DNA of 64,000 nucleotides from Diplodia intermedia (Eukaryota; Ascomycota; Dothideomycetes; Botryosphaeriales; Botryosphaeriaceae), in the NCBI GenBank assembly GCA_021495925.1, contig JAKEKT010000010.1:496001-560000 (forward strand), read 5' to 3'. Positions 54,823-64,000 of this stretch are shown here, piece after piece. Numbering within the stretch: the stretch's first letter is position 1; every line of letters begins with the position of its first letter. The translations under genes were made by a program, and so were the position numbers. The notes below the pieces were generated by a model, which ran no database searches, was not told the DNA's origin, and was given only the letters and a program-made list of their open reading frames with translations.

Positions 54823-56561
54823 CTACAAGCTGTACACAAAGTAGACGTCCATGTCGCCCTTCTCCGGCTGCGCCTGCAGCGGCGCGCCCGCCTCTTCCGC
54901 CTTGCGCAGCCGCTCCGCCCGCCGCCGGTTCGCCCGCGCCATGCCCACCATCAGCCCGCCCACCATGCACAGCGCGACCACTGCAAGTCCAAGCGCGATC
55001 GACAAGCCTTTGATGTAGCGCGGCGACGAGGCGGTCGTAAAGATTTGCCCAACGGCAACCCCCGCCGTGTTGCCCAGCGTCAGCGCCCCGCCCACCATGG
55101 TCGCCCGCTTGAAGTGTTGCGCCGCATTGTCCTGCAGCCACATCATGCTGAGCCCTGTCGTGGGGTAGATGCCCATGACGGCGACTGCACGTTGCTCTTT
55201 GTCAGCGCGCCGCGCTAGGGCTTGCTCAGGGTTGGTCGACTTACCGAAACAGGCAAAATAGCGCACCCCGACGCTGTCCACCGAGATGAGCATTGCGTAT
55301 CCGATCACCAGGAATACCAGCGGTCCCGCGATCCAGTAGCCCCGTTGTCGCTGCCTGTCCGACATGTACGCCGTGAACAGGAACGTGCACAGTCCCCAGA
55401 TGTAGATGGGCACCGTCATCAGGTTCGCGTACACCGAGCTGTATCCCAGCCCGTTGACGATCTTGGGCAGGAAGGTCGTGAATCCGTACAGCGACACGTC
55501 CACGCTGAACTGGAAGACCCAACTATGCCGCGTCAGCCACGCATCGCCGAGCCAGAACTGCAAACTTACAAGGCATGCCATTTCGGGTCGACCAAGGCGT
55601 TCACCACCGCAGACCAGGTGAACTTCTCGTCAATTCCCCAGTGTAGATCGAGTTCGTATCGGAGTCTCATCATCTCCCTCTCTTCATCGGTCAGGAACCA
55701 CGCCTTGCGCGGTTCGTGGGGGAACGCAAACCAGAAGAAAGGGACGCAGACCAGGGTAAGACCGCCCTCGAAGATGAACAAAGCCCTCCATGAGGTGAAG
55801 TAGGTGCTCGTCTTGATCTGGGTAAGGGCATAGGCAAGGATCCCACCAAAAGCGGAGGCAAATGCACTGAAGGCGAAGATAACAGAGGATCTGGGGTCGT
55901 CAGCGTGGTGCGGCTTGTGGGGCGGGGATCCACATACCTCTTGCCGCGCTCGCTCTTCTTGTACACCATGCCGAGATAAACGTTGATGCAGGGAATAAGG
56001 CCGGCCTCGAAGAGACCAATCAACAGGCGGCAAGTGTAAAGTCCCTGCCAGTTTTGAACGAACCCGGTAGCAAGACACACCAATCCCCAGGCGGCGGAGC
56101 AACAGGTGAGCAGATACTTTGGGCCGATGATTTTGAGCAAAACAGCGACAGGGAGCTCGAAAGGAACATATGTGGCGTAAAGGAGCGTGACGGCTGTGCC
56201 GTACTGGTTCCCTACGAGGCCAAGTTCATCGGGCATTCCAGCGACTTGAGCATTACCTATGTTCGACCTACACAGCCATAAGAGAATGGCCCTAGAACGA
56301 AGTATTGATCAGCACTGTGGCGTACCTGTCAAGATTCGCGAGCAGATACAGAATACCCAACATGCCAACTGCATAGATCTGTGCCCCGGGTCAGCACACG
56401 TGCAATGTTGAGTTTCTCGATCGGTGCCTTACGTCGAACTTTCTCATCATCTTGGCCTCCTTGACCGGGTCAAGCAGGGTGGAGCTCTCGCCATGGCTGA
56501 GCTCGTGGTCCTCGGCACCCATGGAGTTCAGATCTTGCAGTTCATCCTTTTTGGCAGGCAT
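54823..56561 (-). CDS. MFS permease, anion:cation symporter (allantoate/nicotinate type)
   Basis: Six exons: 56561-56433, 56378-56326, 56267-55938, 55890-55570, 55522-55245 and 55184-54823, giving 490 residues. The N-terminus is cytosolic (SSTLLDPVKEAKMMRKFD), then IYAVGMLGILYLLANLDRSN marks TM1 with the LDRSNIGNA motif of the fungal ACS group (Dal5, Tna1, Vht1 relatives). Further markers are GLFEAGLIPCINVYLGMVYK and SLYGFTTFLPKIVNGLGY. About 12 spans are expected. Members take up allantoate, nicotinate, biotin, dipeptides or other organic anions with protons at the plasma membrane. The divergent neighbour is 5-oxoprolinase, so 5-oxoproline or a related cyclic amide is a plausible cargo, by inference. 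Exon 2 is only 53 nt. All joins keep frame. Confidence 0.9.
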
Positions 56562-57386
56562 TGTTGGGTTCTGGTCAGCTCGAGTGCTTGCGGAGATGGT
56601 GGTTCACAGGGAACAAGAGCAAATACGAACAACGCGTCCAGAGAGTATATCAGGAAGAAGCGAGCGTGGACTGACGCGTCGGCGATAAAGCGGAAACTGA
56701 TAGGGCGAGCAAAAGGAGACGGCTTGGCTGGAGCCATGATAAGAGCGGAAGCAGAGTGGACAGAGCGTACCTATCTGTGGCGAGCGATACGCATGAGACA
56801 GCGCTTGAACGGCACGAGAGTGTAACAATGCGCAGCCCAAAGGCCAGAAAGTCGGCCCTTTGTCGCCTGGTCTGGCCCCGGACGGCGTCCCGAGCTCCCG
56901 CACGGACGAGAGGCAGGAACACATACCGTCACCTCCCGCATCCCAAATCCTGGGGTAGCGAGAGAGACGGTCTCTATCTCAACCGTGAGAATCTGGGGGA
57001 CAGTGGGTTGCAAAAGACGACTCGTTGAGCACTTGAGCCTTCGGCTTCTCGGGATTCTGCCGACGGGACCGACTCTCTTCCCACGTGACTCCGGAACCTG
57101 ACGCGTCCAACCGGCTGTCCACCACTGCGTGCATCCAAATCCGGCCATTTTCGCAACGGAATTGCTGTTCGTAATGCGTCCCGAGGCCGTCGTCCACCAT
57201 GCGTATCTCTCCAATCGCCTCTCCGGGCACTACGCTCTCAGCTACGCAATGAGGGGAAGGGAGGGGTTTCTGCCGGCAATAGATCCGTGATAGTAGCTCC
57301 GCATGCCGCCCATATATCCTCCCGCCTGTCCCTCCATCTCACTGATGTAGTTCTGTCCCTCAATTCCACTTGTCACCTTTTCCGCC
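56562..57386. promoter_or_regulatory. Divergent promoter, permease / 5-oxoprolinase
   Basis: About 825 bp separate the two start codons. Frames inside are antisense and motif-free. CGG and CCG triplets occur throughout, so a zinc-cluster operator is possible but cannot be singled out by eye. Confidence 0.5.
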
Positions 57387-60300
57387 ATGCCTTCAGTCGC
57401 ACATGAGGGAGTTCGGATAGCCATTGACAGAGGCGGCACCTTCTGTGACTTGTCAGTATTCACCCCTTCCTGCATTATACGCATGTACTGACGACGACAG
57501 CTGGGCTCGCATCCCGGGTCGCAAAGATGACCTGGTCCTCAAGCTTCTGTCCGTGTGTCCCGACGAATATCCCGACGCGCCGACCGAAGGCATTCGGCAG
57601 ATTCTGGAAATAGCTACTGGAAAGCCGGTGCCCCGGGGCGAACCCTTGGATCTTGCTCCTGTCGAATCGATTCGGATGGGAACAACCGTTGCCACCAAGT
57701 AAGTCATTTACGGGGAAACCTCAATCCTCCTTATCACTTTGTCCAAGTTAGATAAGATACGCTACAATCACGTCACCATCCGCCTTAGCCGAATACCGCT
57801 AACTTTACCAGTGCCTTGCTAGAGCGGAAGGGCGAACGCGTTGCTTTAGTCATCACCAAGGGATTCCGGGATCTCCTTATCATCGGCAACCAAGCACGGC
57901 CTCATCTGTTCGACTTGTCGGTTCAAAAACTCGATCGCTTGTATGAGACTGTTGTCGAGGTGGATGAGCGTGTGACTGTTGAGGGGTTTTCCGAGGATCC
58001 GGAGCCTTTGCCCATCGATGTCGATGCAGACCCTGATCTCGTCCACGGACTCACCGGCGAGCCATTGAGAGTACTGAAGAAGCCGAATTACGAAGATGTC
58101 AGGAAAAGCCTCCAGTCCCTGTGGGATCTCGGCTATAGAAGTCTAGCCGTTGCGCTCATGCACTCCTTTACCTTCCCCGAGCATGAGCTTGAGATTGGAA
58201 AGATCGCCCGCGAGATGGGGTTCAAAGTCGCTCTCTCCTCCCAACTTCAGCCAATGATCAAACTCGTCCCAAGAGCACAATCCGCAACGGCAGATGCTTA
58301 TCTGTCTCCTATCATTGCTTTGTACTTGGACAGCTTCCGGAAAGGCTTCAAAGGCGAACTTCAAGGAGCCGATGCCAACAAGCTACTTCTATCCCAGTCA
58401 GATGGCGGTCTGACGCCCTTCACTGACTTCACGGGGCTTCGCGCCATTCTTTCCGGACCTGCTGGCGGCGTTGTTGGCTATGCGAGAACATGCTATGATG
58501 CAATCGAGGGTACACCAGTGCTTGGATTCGACATGGGCGGTACAAGCACAGATGTTTCTCGTTACGGTGGTTCGCTGGAGCATGTTTTCGAGTCGACAAC
58601 TGCAGAGGTCACAATTCAGAGTCCACAATTGGACATCAACACAGTGGCAGCGGGTAAGCATGATCCCGCACTATCCATACCCTATGTTACTGACCACCTC
58701 AGGTGGCGGCTCAATGCTGTTCTGGCAAAATGGGTTGTTCAGGGTCGGACCTCAATCCGCAGGGGCACATCCGGGCCCCGCTTGTTACGGAAACGGTGGT
58801 CCCTTGACCATCACCGATGCGAACTGCTTCCTTGGACGCATTCTTCCTGACTATTTCCCCCGCCCTCTCGACCTCGAAAAAGTCAAGAAAGATTTTCTCA
58901 AGCTTACCGACGTCGTAAACGAGGAGAAACACGGAGACGACAGGCTCACCCCTGAACAGGTCGCCATGGGTTTCATCCAAGTTGCCAATGCTACCATGAC
59001 CAGGCCGATCCGCACACTCAGCGAAGGCCGAGGGTTTGAGACTTCTTCCCACAACCTCGCTTGTTTCGGCGGTGCGGGTGGTCAGCATGCCACTGCCATT
59101 GCTCGCGATCTTGGTATCAGGCGCGTCTTGATCCATCAACTCTCCAGCATCCTGTCCGCTTACGGTATGGCTTTGGCCGATGTCGTGGTCGAGAAGCAAG
59201 AACCGGAAGCCGTTGCCTACTCGAGCGACACAACTTCACGTCTCAATGCTCGCTTCGATTCCCTATCCTCGCAGGCCGAGGATTCCCTGAAGAAACAGGG
59301 CTTCCTTCCCCACCGCATCGAACACGAGCTCTTCCTCAACATGCGCTACAAGGGCGCCGATACTGCTCTTATGATCTCCAAGCCCGAGGACGGCGACTTC
59401 GACAAGGCATTCGTGGCCAGACACCACCGCGAGTTCGGCTTCACTCAGCCCCGTGATATCCTCGTCGACGATATTCGCGTGCGTAGCGTTGGTCGCGCGA
59501 TGGACATGCATCTGTCTTCTCCGTTCGCGCAGCTTGACAGTTTGACGAAGGCACCGTATGTCGACCCGGCGAAGGCGAAGAGTATCCGCAAGATCTATTT
59601 TGAAAAGGAGGGATGGATTGATTCGCACGTCTACCATATCGCAGATCTTCCAAAGGGCTGTAAAGTGAAAGGGCCAGCTGTCGCGATCGATGCTACGCAG
59701 ACCATCATTTTAGACCCTGCGAGCGAGGCGACTGTCCTGGATGAACATCTCGTCATTGAATTGCTGGACACGGAAAAGGTCAAGGTCGGAACAGATGAGA
59801 TTGACCCCATCCAGCTCAGTGTGTTCGGACACCGCTTCATGAGTGTTGCGGAGCAGGTATGTACTCCCGGGTTGTTCTTCAACCATTCAATACTAACCTG
59901 GATCAGATGGGTCAAACTCTCCAGAAGACCTCAATTTCTACCAACATCAAAGAACGACTCGACTACAGTTGCGCAGTTTTCTCGGCCACCGGCGGACTTG
60001 TGGCTAACGCTCCCCACATTCCTGGTCACCTCGGCTCGATGAGTACTGCCATCAGCTACCAGGCAAACCTGTACAAGAAGGGGGAGTTGAAGCCTGGAGA
60101 CGTTATCTTGTCCAATCACCCTTGCGCTGGTGGAACCCATCTCCCCGACTTAACCGTGATCACGCCTGTGTTTGATGACGAAGAGAATCCTCAAGAGATT
60201 CTTTTCTTCGTTGCCAACCGCGGTCATCATGCAGACATCGGAGGTATCGCTGCCGGCTCAATGCCTCCGAATTCCACCGAGCTTTGGCAGGAAGGTGCGG

Positions 60301-61685
60301 CTATCGAGTCCTTCAAGATGGTCAAGGAGGGCGTCTTCGATGAAGACGGTCTTGTATACCACCTCTACGACGTACCCGGCAGCTACCCCGGTTGCTCGGG
60401 CACACGCACGCTTCGTGATAACATCGCCGATCTGAAGGCCTCAATCGCAGCCAACAACCGCGGCATCCATCTCATCAGCTCGCTCGTCAAGGAGTACAGC
60501 TGGCCGGTCGTCCAATTCTACATGGAAGCAATCCAGAAGAACGCCGAAGAATCTGTGCGCGAGCTCCTCAAAGGCTTCAGCAAGCGATTCCGCGGCCACC
60601 CGCTCTCCGCCGTCGACCACATGGATGACGGCACGCCACTAGCCCTCAAAATCACCATCAACCCCACCGACGGCTCCGCCAAATTCGACTTCACGGGCAC
60701 GGGCCCGGAGGCGTTCAACAACCTCAACACGCCGCCGGCCATCATGTACAGCGGCATCATCTACTGCCTGCGGTGCATGATCAGCTCGGACATCCCGCTG
60801 AACCAGGGCTGCCTGGCGCCCATCGAGGTCTACTGCCCGCCCAACACGCTGCTGAGTCCGTCGCTGAAGGCCGCGACCGTGGGCTCCAACGTCGAGACGA
60901 GCCAGCGCGTCGTCGACCTCATCTTCAAGGCCTTTCGCGCCGCCGCCGCCAGCCAGGGCACCTGCAACAACCTCACCTTCGGCTACGGCGGCCGCGACGA
61001 GCGCGGCAACGTCACAAAGGGCTTCGGTTACTACGAGACCATCGCCGGCGGCTCCGGCGCCGGAGCTGACTGGGAGGGCCAGAGCGGCGTGCACACGCAC
61101 ATTACGAACACTCGGTAAGTGACGTCCTTCCTCATCCTCCTCCTCCTCCACCACCCTGCGTAATAAGAAAGAAAGCAACAACTGACCGCTTTTCCCCCCT
61201 CCAGCATGACCGACCCGGAAACGTTCGAGAAGCGCTACCCCGTCCTACTACGCGAGTTCAGCATCCGAAGCGGCAGCGGCGGGCGGGGCCGCAAGCGCGG
61301 CGGCGACGGCTGCGTGCGCGACATCGAGCTGCGGCGGCCGATGCAGGTGTCGATCCTGTCGGAGCGCCGCGTCAACGCGCCGTACGGCATGGCCGGCGGC
61401 GGCGAGGGCGAGCGCGGCGTCAACCTGTGGATCCGAAAGGACCCGTCCGACGGCTCGGTGCGCACGATCAGCCTGGGCGGCATGGCGACGACGCCGATGG
61501 GCACGGGCGACCGCATCGTCGTCATGACGCCCGGCGGTGGCGGGTACGGGAAGGACCCGGACGAGCTGGACGAGCTCGAGGTGGACGGGGAGTTCAGGAT
61601 GCATGAGAAGTTTGTGCGTAATCCGCATTTGTTCAGGGCGCAGGGGAGCGTGAGTGCGAGGGAGGCTATGGGGACGCAGAATTAA
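57387..61685 (+). CDS. OXP1: 5-oxoprolinase (ATP-hydrolysing)
   Basis: Six exons: 57387-57451, 57501-57698, 57812-58653, 58703-59856, 59907-61114 and 61205-61685, giving 1315 residues, normal for the eukaryotic enzyme. The hydantoinase-A N-terminal domain starts IAIDRGGTFCDFWARIPGR. Hydantoinase A follows with SDGGLTPFTDFTGLRAILSG, then GPAGGVVGY and VLGFDMGGTSTDVSRY. Hydantoinase B begins near MGQTLQKTSISTNIKERLDY and has ANRGHHADIGGIAAGSMPP and NNLTFGYGG. It ends with an ERRVNAPYGMAGG block and MTPGGGGYG. The enzyme opens 5-oxo-L-proline to glutamate with ATP, in the gamma-glutamyl (glutathione) cycle, in the cytosol. The second intron (113 nt) is longest. No lesions were seen. An ACS-type permease is divergent from it. 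Confidence 0.95.
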
Positions 61686-62146
61686 GTAGTAGACGAGGAG
61701 GGGGGGTTCGTTGGATTGGTCTCGGATACCCTGTATTGATGATAATGAACTTTACGAGTTTTTGAAAGCTACATCGCGTTTCGCAGAAGAGTTCCTTTCG
61801 AGCGCGCAGAATTGTACTGTTCGGTACGGTCGCCATTGTTGGAGACACGATGCCACGGCGGGTGACCAAAGAAATTGCACACCCCCATGTGCCTTCCACA
61901 TGTATATCCGAGTCTTATATTTAATTATCTATCTCATGTAGAATTGTTCTATAAGGCAGACCCGGATGGGCAATTTCCTTTGTCACTTGCCGTGATGCAG
62001 CGCTGAATGAATGCTCTAAAATTATTCTTTTCACATTACGTTTGAGCGGATCTTTAATCTTCTCGGACCTGACTGGACCTGACCTACCAACACCGATACG
62101 GCGACTGGGTCCACCTGTGTCTTCAGCATGCCATGGAGCTCAATTT
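61686..62146. other. Convergent intergenic region
   Basis: This AT-richer gap lies between the 3' ends of 5-oxoprolinase (+) and the small cysteine-containing gene (-). It probably holds both 3' untranslated regions. Nothing else was seen. Confidence 0.45.
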
Positions 62147-62792
62147 CTATTTCCGAGCACCAAACTTGTCAGGCGCAGCACATTGGGTGATTCGCTGGGC
62201 CAGAGTCACAACTGGGAACGGGGGAAAAGAAATCAGTAAGTGTTCAAGGTAGATCGAGAGGGCATGAGTTCTTCTGATGGACAGGCCAAACGTACGTTCC
62301 TCTGTGCAATCGCCGTTTCCATTCGACACGCAATCGCTATACTGCTTCTTTGCCGGGTTGACATCGTTCGACGAGACGCAATCTGTAAAGTAATTCGGTC
62401 AGCCATTCGTCCTACCTTTGATTTTCTGCACATGGTATCTCCAATTCTTTCCAAGACAAAACAGAAAGGGAGAGGATATAGCAGACTCGCAGAGAAAAAG
62501 AAAGAACAGATATACCTCTCAACTTTGCCTCAATCCCGCTGCCACCCCCTCCACCTCCCCCACTGGCTGAGCCACCACCAACCCTGCCACCGCCCTTCTT
62601 CTCATCCTGCTTGTTCGCCTCCGCCTCCTCGCCGCTGCTCTCTCCCTGCGCTGACCTGCTCGTGGGCGTCGACGTGCTGGCACCGCCCTTGACGCCTGCG
62701 TGGCCGCGCTGCTGAGCAGTGCCGCCATTAACGTCTGGTGGCGATTCGGCGATCGCGTCGCGCGGGAGGAAGAGGTCGGAGATGAAACCCAT
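62147..62792 (-). CDS. Small conserved-looking protein with C-terminal Cys motif
   Basis: Three exons, 62792-62516, 62382-62296 and 62211-62147, joined by introns of 133 and 84 nt, give 142 residues. The N-terminus is MGFISDLFLPRDAIAES. The middle is a Gly/Ser/Lys-rich low-complexity linker (residues about 22-88). The C-terminus is ordered with four Cys (IEAKLRDCVSSNDVNPAKKQ, then YSDCVSNGNGDCTEELVTLA, then RITQCAAPDK). Both splice joins give codons that fit this helical, Cys-spaced end, and the frame closes cleanly, which supports the model. I do not recognise the family. The paired Cys could form disulfides or bind metal. There is no signal peptide. The minus-strand frame that reads through the first intron donor (62412-62792) is an unspliced version. 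Confidence 0.6.
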
Positions 62793-63645
62793 AATTTGCG
62801 TGTATGTGTTCTTTTCTCAATTTCGATTGAATGAGCGAGGGGACTTTTCGCGGCTTTGGTTCGTTCGATGTTGGAATTGTAAACACACAATTCACGCAGG
62901 CTTTATGTGAAGCAGAGGGTGGACATGACTTTACTGAGCTGTACGTTGTACGTGTAATGCTGTTAATCCATGACGTTTGCATCAACGTTGTCGCATCATT
63001 ACGACATATCCTCTCTTTGGCGATCTTCCGCGTTTGGGTCTTCCGCCACAAATCAGCCACTTCCGCAAGGAGGGACTGACTGATCCGCAACACCAAATCG
63101 ATCATCGCAAACTACTAATGACTCATGACTTACGACGAATGATGAACCCTGATTTTCATAGACTTCATATTCAACATCTCAAGTACAGAGTAAATACTTG
63201 AAGTGACACCAGCCGCGCATCGGCAGACCTTGGGATGAAATGCTCCATCTTACACCTCCACTCGAAAGCCTCAGACAAATCCATTCCGACGCGCAACAAG
63301 AAGGGCAGCCTCGAACCGTTACGACGTCAGCAGACCATGTGGAATCTTGCCCAAAGAACCATATCCAACGATAAAAAAGAATAGAAAAAAGATGGAATCT
63401 TCGACCAGACTCATTCCGAACGAAAGCCAACAAAAAAGCCTTCCTTCCAATCGGCGGACCATGTGATGACCTGGGTATCTCTTTTTTTTGGACGACGCTA
63501 TGCCACCCATCAACTTTTCCCTCTCTCTCTCCCAAACAAGAGATCTGGAACAAACTCCTTCCAATGCAGTTGGTGATCACACTTCAATTCAACAAGAGCA
63601 AAAGAAGAACGACGGAACGGAAAGAAGCAAGAAAAAGGGAACCGG
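62793..63645. promoter_or_regulatory. Intergenic region upstream of the small Cys protein
   Basis: This 853-bp, AT-richer gap lies between two minus-strand genes. It holds the promoter of the small protein and the 3' region of the aspartate aminotransferase. No gene or repeat was recognised. Confidence 0.45.
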
Positions 63646-64000
63646 CTAAGCGCTCTTCCCCGCCCTGACGACCGCATCGATGGCCGCCGCCGCGGCGACG
63701 ACGTTCTTCGAGTTCAAGCCGGCGATGGACGCGCGGCCCGAGCTCATGAGGTACATGTGGTGGTCGTCGCGCAGCCGCGCCACCTGCCGCCCGTCCAGGC
63801 CCGTGTACGAGAACATGCCGATCTGGTCGACGATGTGGCGCCACGAGCCGGGCGTGCCGCGGCGGACCAGCTCGCCGTGCAGCCGCCGGCGCATCTCCTT
63901 GATGCGCGCCGACATGACGCGCAGGTCCACCAGCCAGCGCGCGCGCAGCCCCGCGTCGCTGAGGATGGCCGCCACGATGCGCGCGCCGTGGACGGGCGTC
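63646..64000 (-). CDS. Aspartate aminotransferase, C-terminal part (cut by window edge)
   Basis: Only the last 117 codons are inside the window. The visible part begins TPVHGARIVAAILSD and continues MSARIKEMRRRLHGELVRRG. QIGMFSYTGLDGRQVARLRD follows, then the conserved GRASIAGLNSKNV with the substrate-carboxylate Arg. These are the C-terminal landmarks of class I aspartate aminotransferase. That enzyme moves the amino group between aspartate and 2-oxoglutarate in cytosol or mitochondrion. The C-terminus is slightly longer than usual (AAAAAIDAVVRAGKSA). Compartment cannot be told without the N-terminus. The pyridoxal-phosphate Lys lies outside the window. Confidence 0.9.
   Translation of the reverse strand, partial: TPVHGARIVAAILSDAGLRARWLVDLRVMSARIKEMRRRLHGELVRRGTPGSWRHIVDQIGMFSYTGLDGRQVARLRDDHHMYLMSSGRASIAGLNSKNVVAAAAAIDAVVRAGKSA

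Noticed and set aside
1..64000. tRNA, rRNA and CRISPR features
   Set aside because: No T-arm/anticodon cloverleaf pattern, rRNA-like block or spaced repeat array was seen by eye. A tRNAscan-SE or Infernal run would be needed to exclude RNA genes fully.

Overview
The window is nuclear DNA of a filamentous ascomycete (Pezizomycotina). The signs are many short GT-AG introns (mostly 45-65 nt), a White Collar-2 type GATA factor, several Zn2Cys6 regulators, a fungal fucose-lectin-like protein and the absence of operons. The gene set and GC-rich coding style would suit a Dothideomycete of the Capnodiales/Mycosphaerellales kind, but that placement is inference. I found 22 probable intact protein-coding loci, one partial gene at the right edge and two decayed genes. 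Exon borders were rebuilt by hand from splice signals, reading-frame continuity and family motifs. No tRNA, rRNA or CRISPR array was seen.

Layout, left to right. 1-9.4 kb: a BLOC-1 subunit (CNL1-like, -), a secreted SGNH/CE2-like esterase with a 7-nt microexon (+), and a large uncharacterised fungal protein (-). 9.4-17.4 kb: a GMC oxidoreductase (+), then mitochondrial pyruvate carrier MPC2 (-) head to head with a complex I B8/NDUFA2 subunit (+), a LigB/DODA ring-opening dioxygenase (-) and signal peptide peptidase (+). 19-25 kb: White Collar-2 (+) facing a GAF-type hybrid histidine kinase (-). 25.9-33.2 kb: a secreted type-B carboxylesterase (-), a Zn2Cys6 regulator (+) and a 2,2-dialkylglycine-decarboxylase-like aminotransferase (-). 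35.4-37 kb: a membrane-anchored lectin-like protein (+).

From about 37 to 50 kb the window is gene-poor. It holds a short Zn2Cys6 protein (-), a 169-bp hairpin MITE with 40-bp inverted repeats and TA target duplications, and two divergently arranged coiled-coil genes broken by stops and frameshifts. Most of the nonsense codons fit CAG/CAA to TAG/TAA change, as expected from C-to-T mutation such as RIP. This stretch looks like an accessory or decaying island between housekeeping genes.

50.4-61.7 kb looks like a small metabolic neighbourhood: a D-2-hydroxyacid dehydrogenase (+), a Zn2Cys6-MHR regulator (-), an anion:cation-symporter type MFS permease (-) and a full-length 5-oxoprolinase (+) that shares an 826-bp divergent promoter with the permease. 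Uptake and hydrolysis of a pyroglutamate- or hydantoin-like compound under local control is a reasonable but untested reading. The window closes with a small cysteine-containing conserved-looking protein (-) and the C-terminal end of an aspartate aminotransferase (-).
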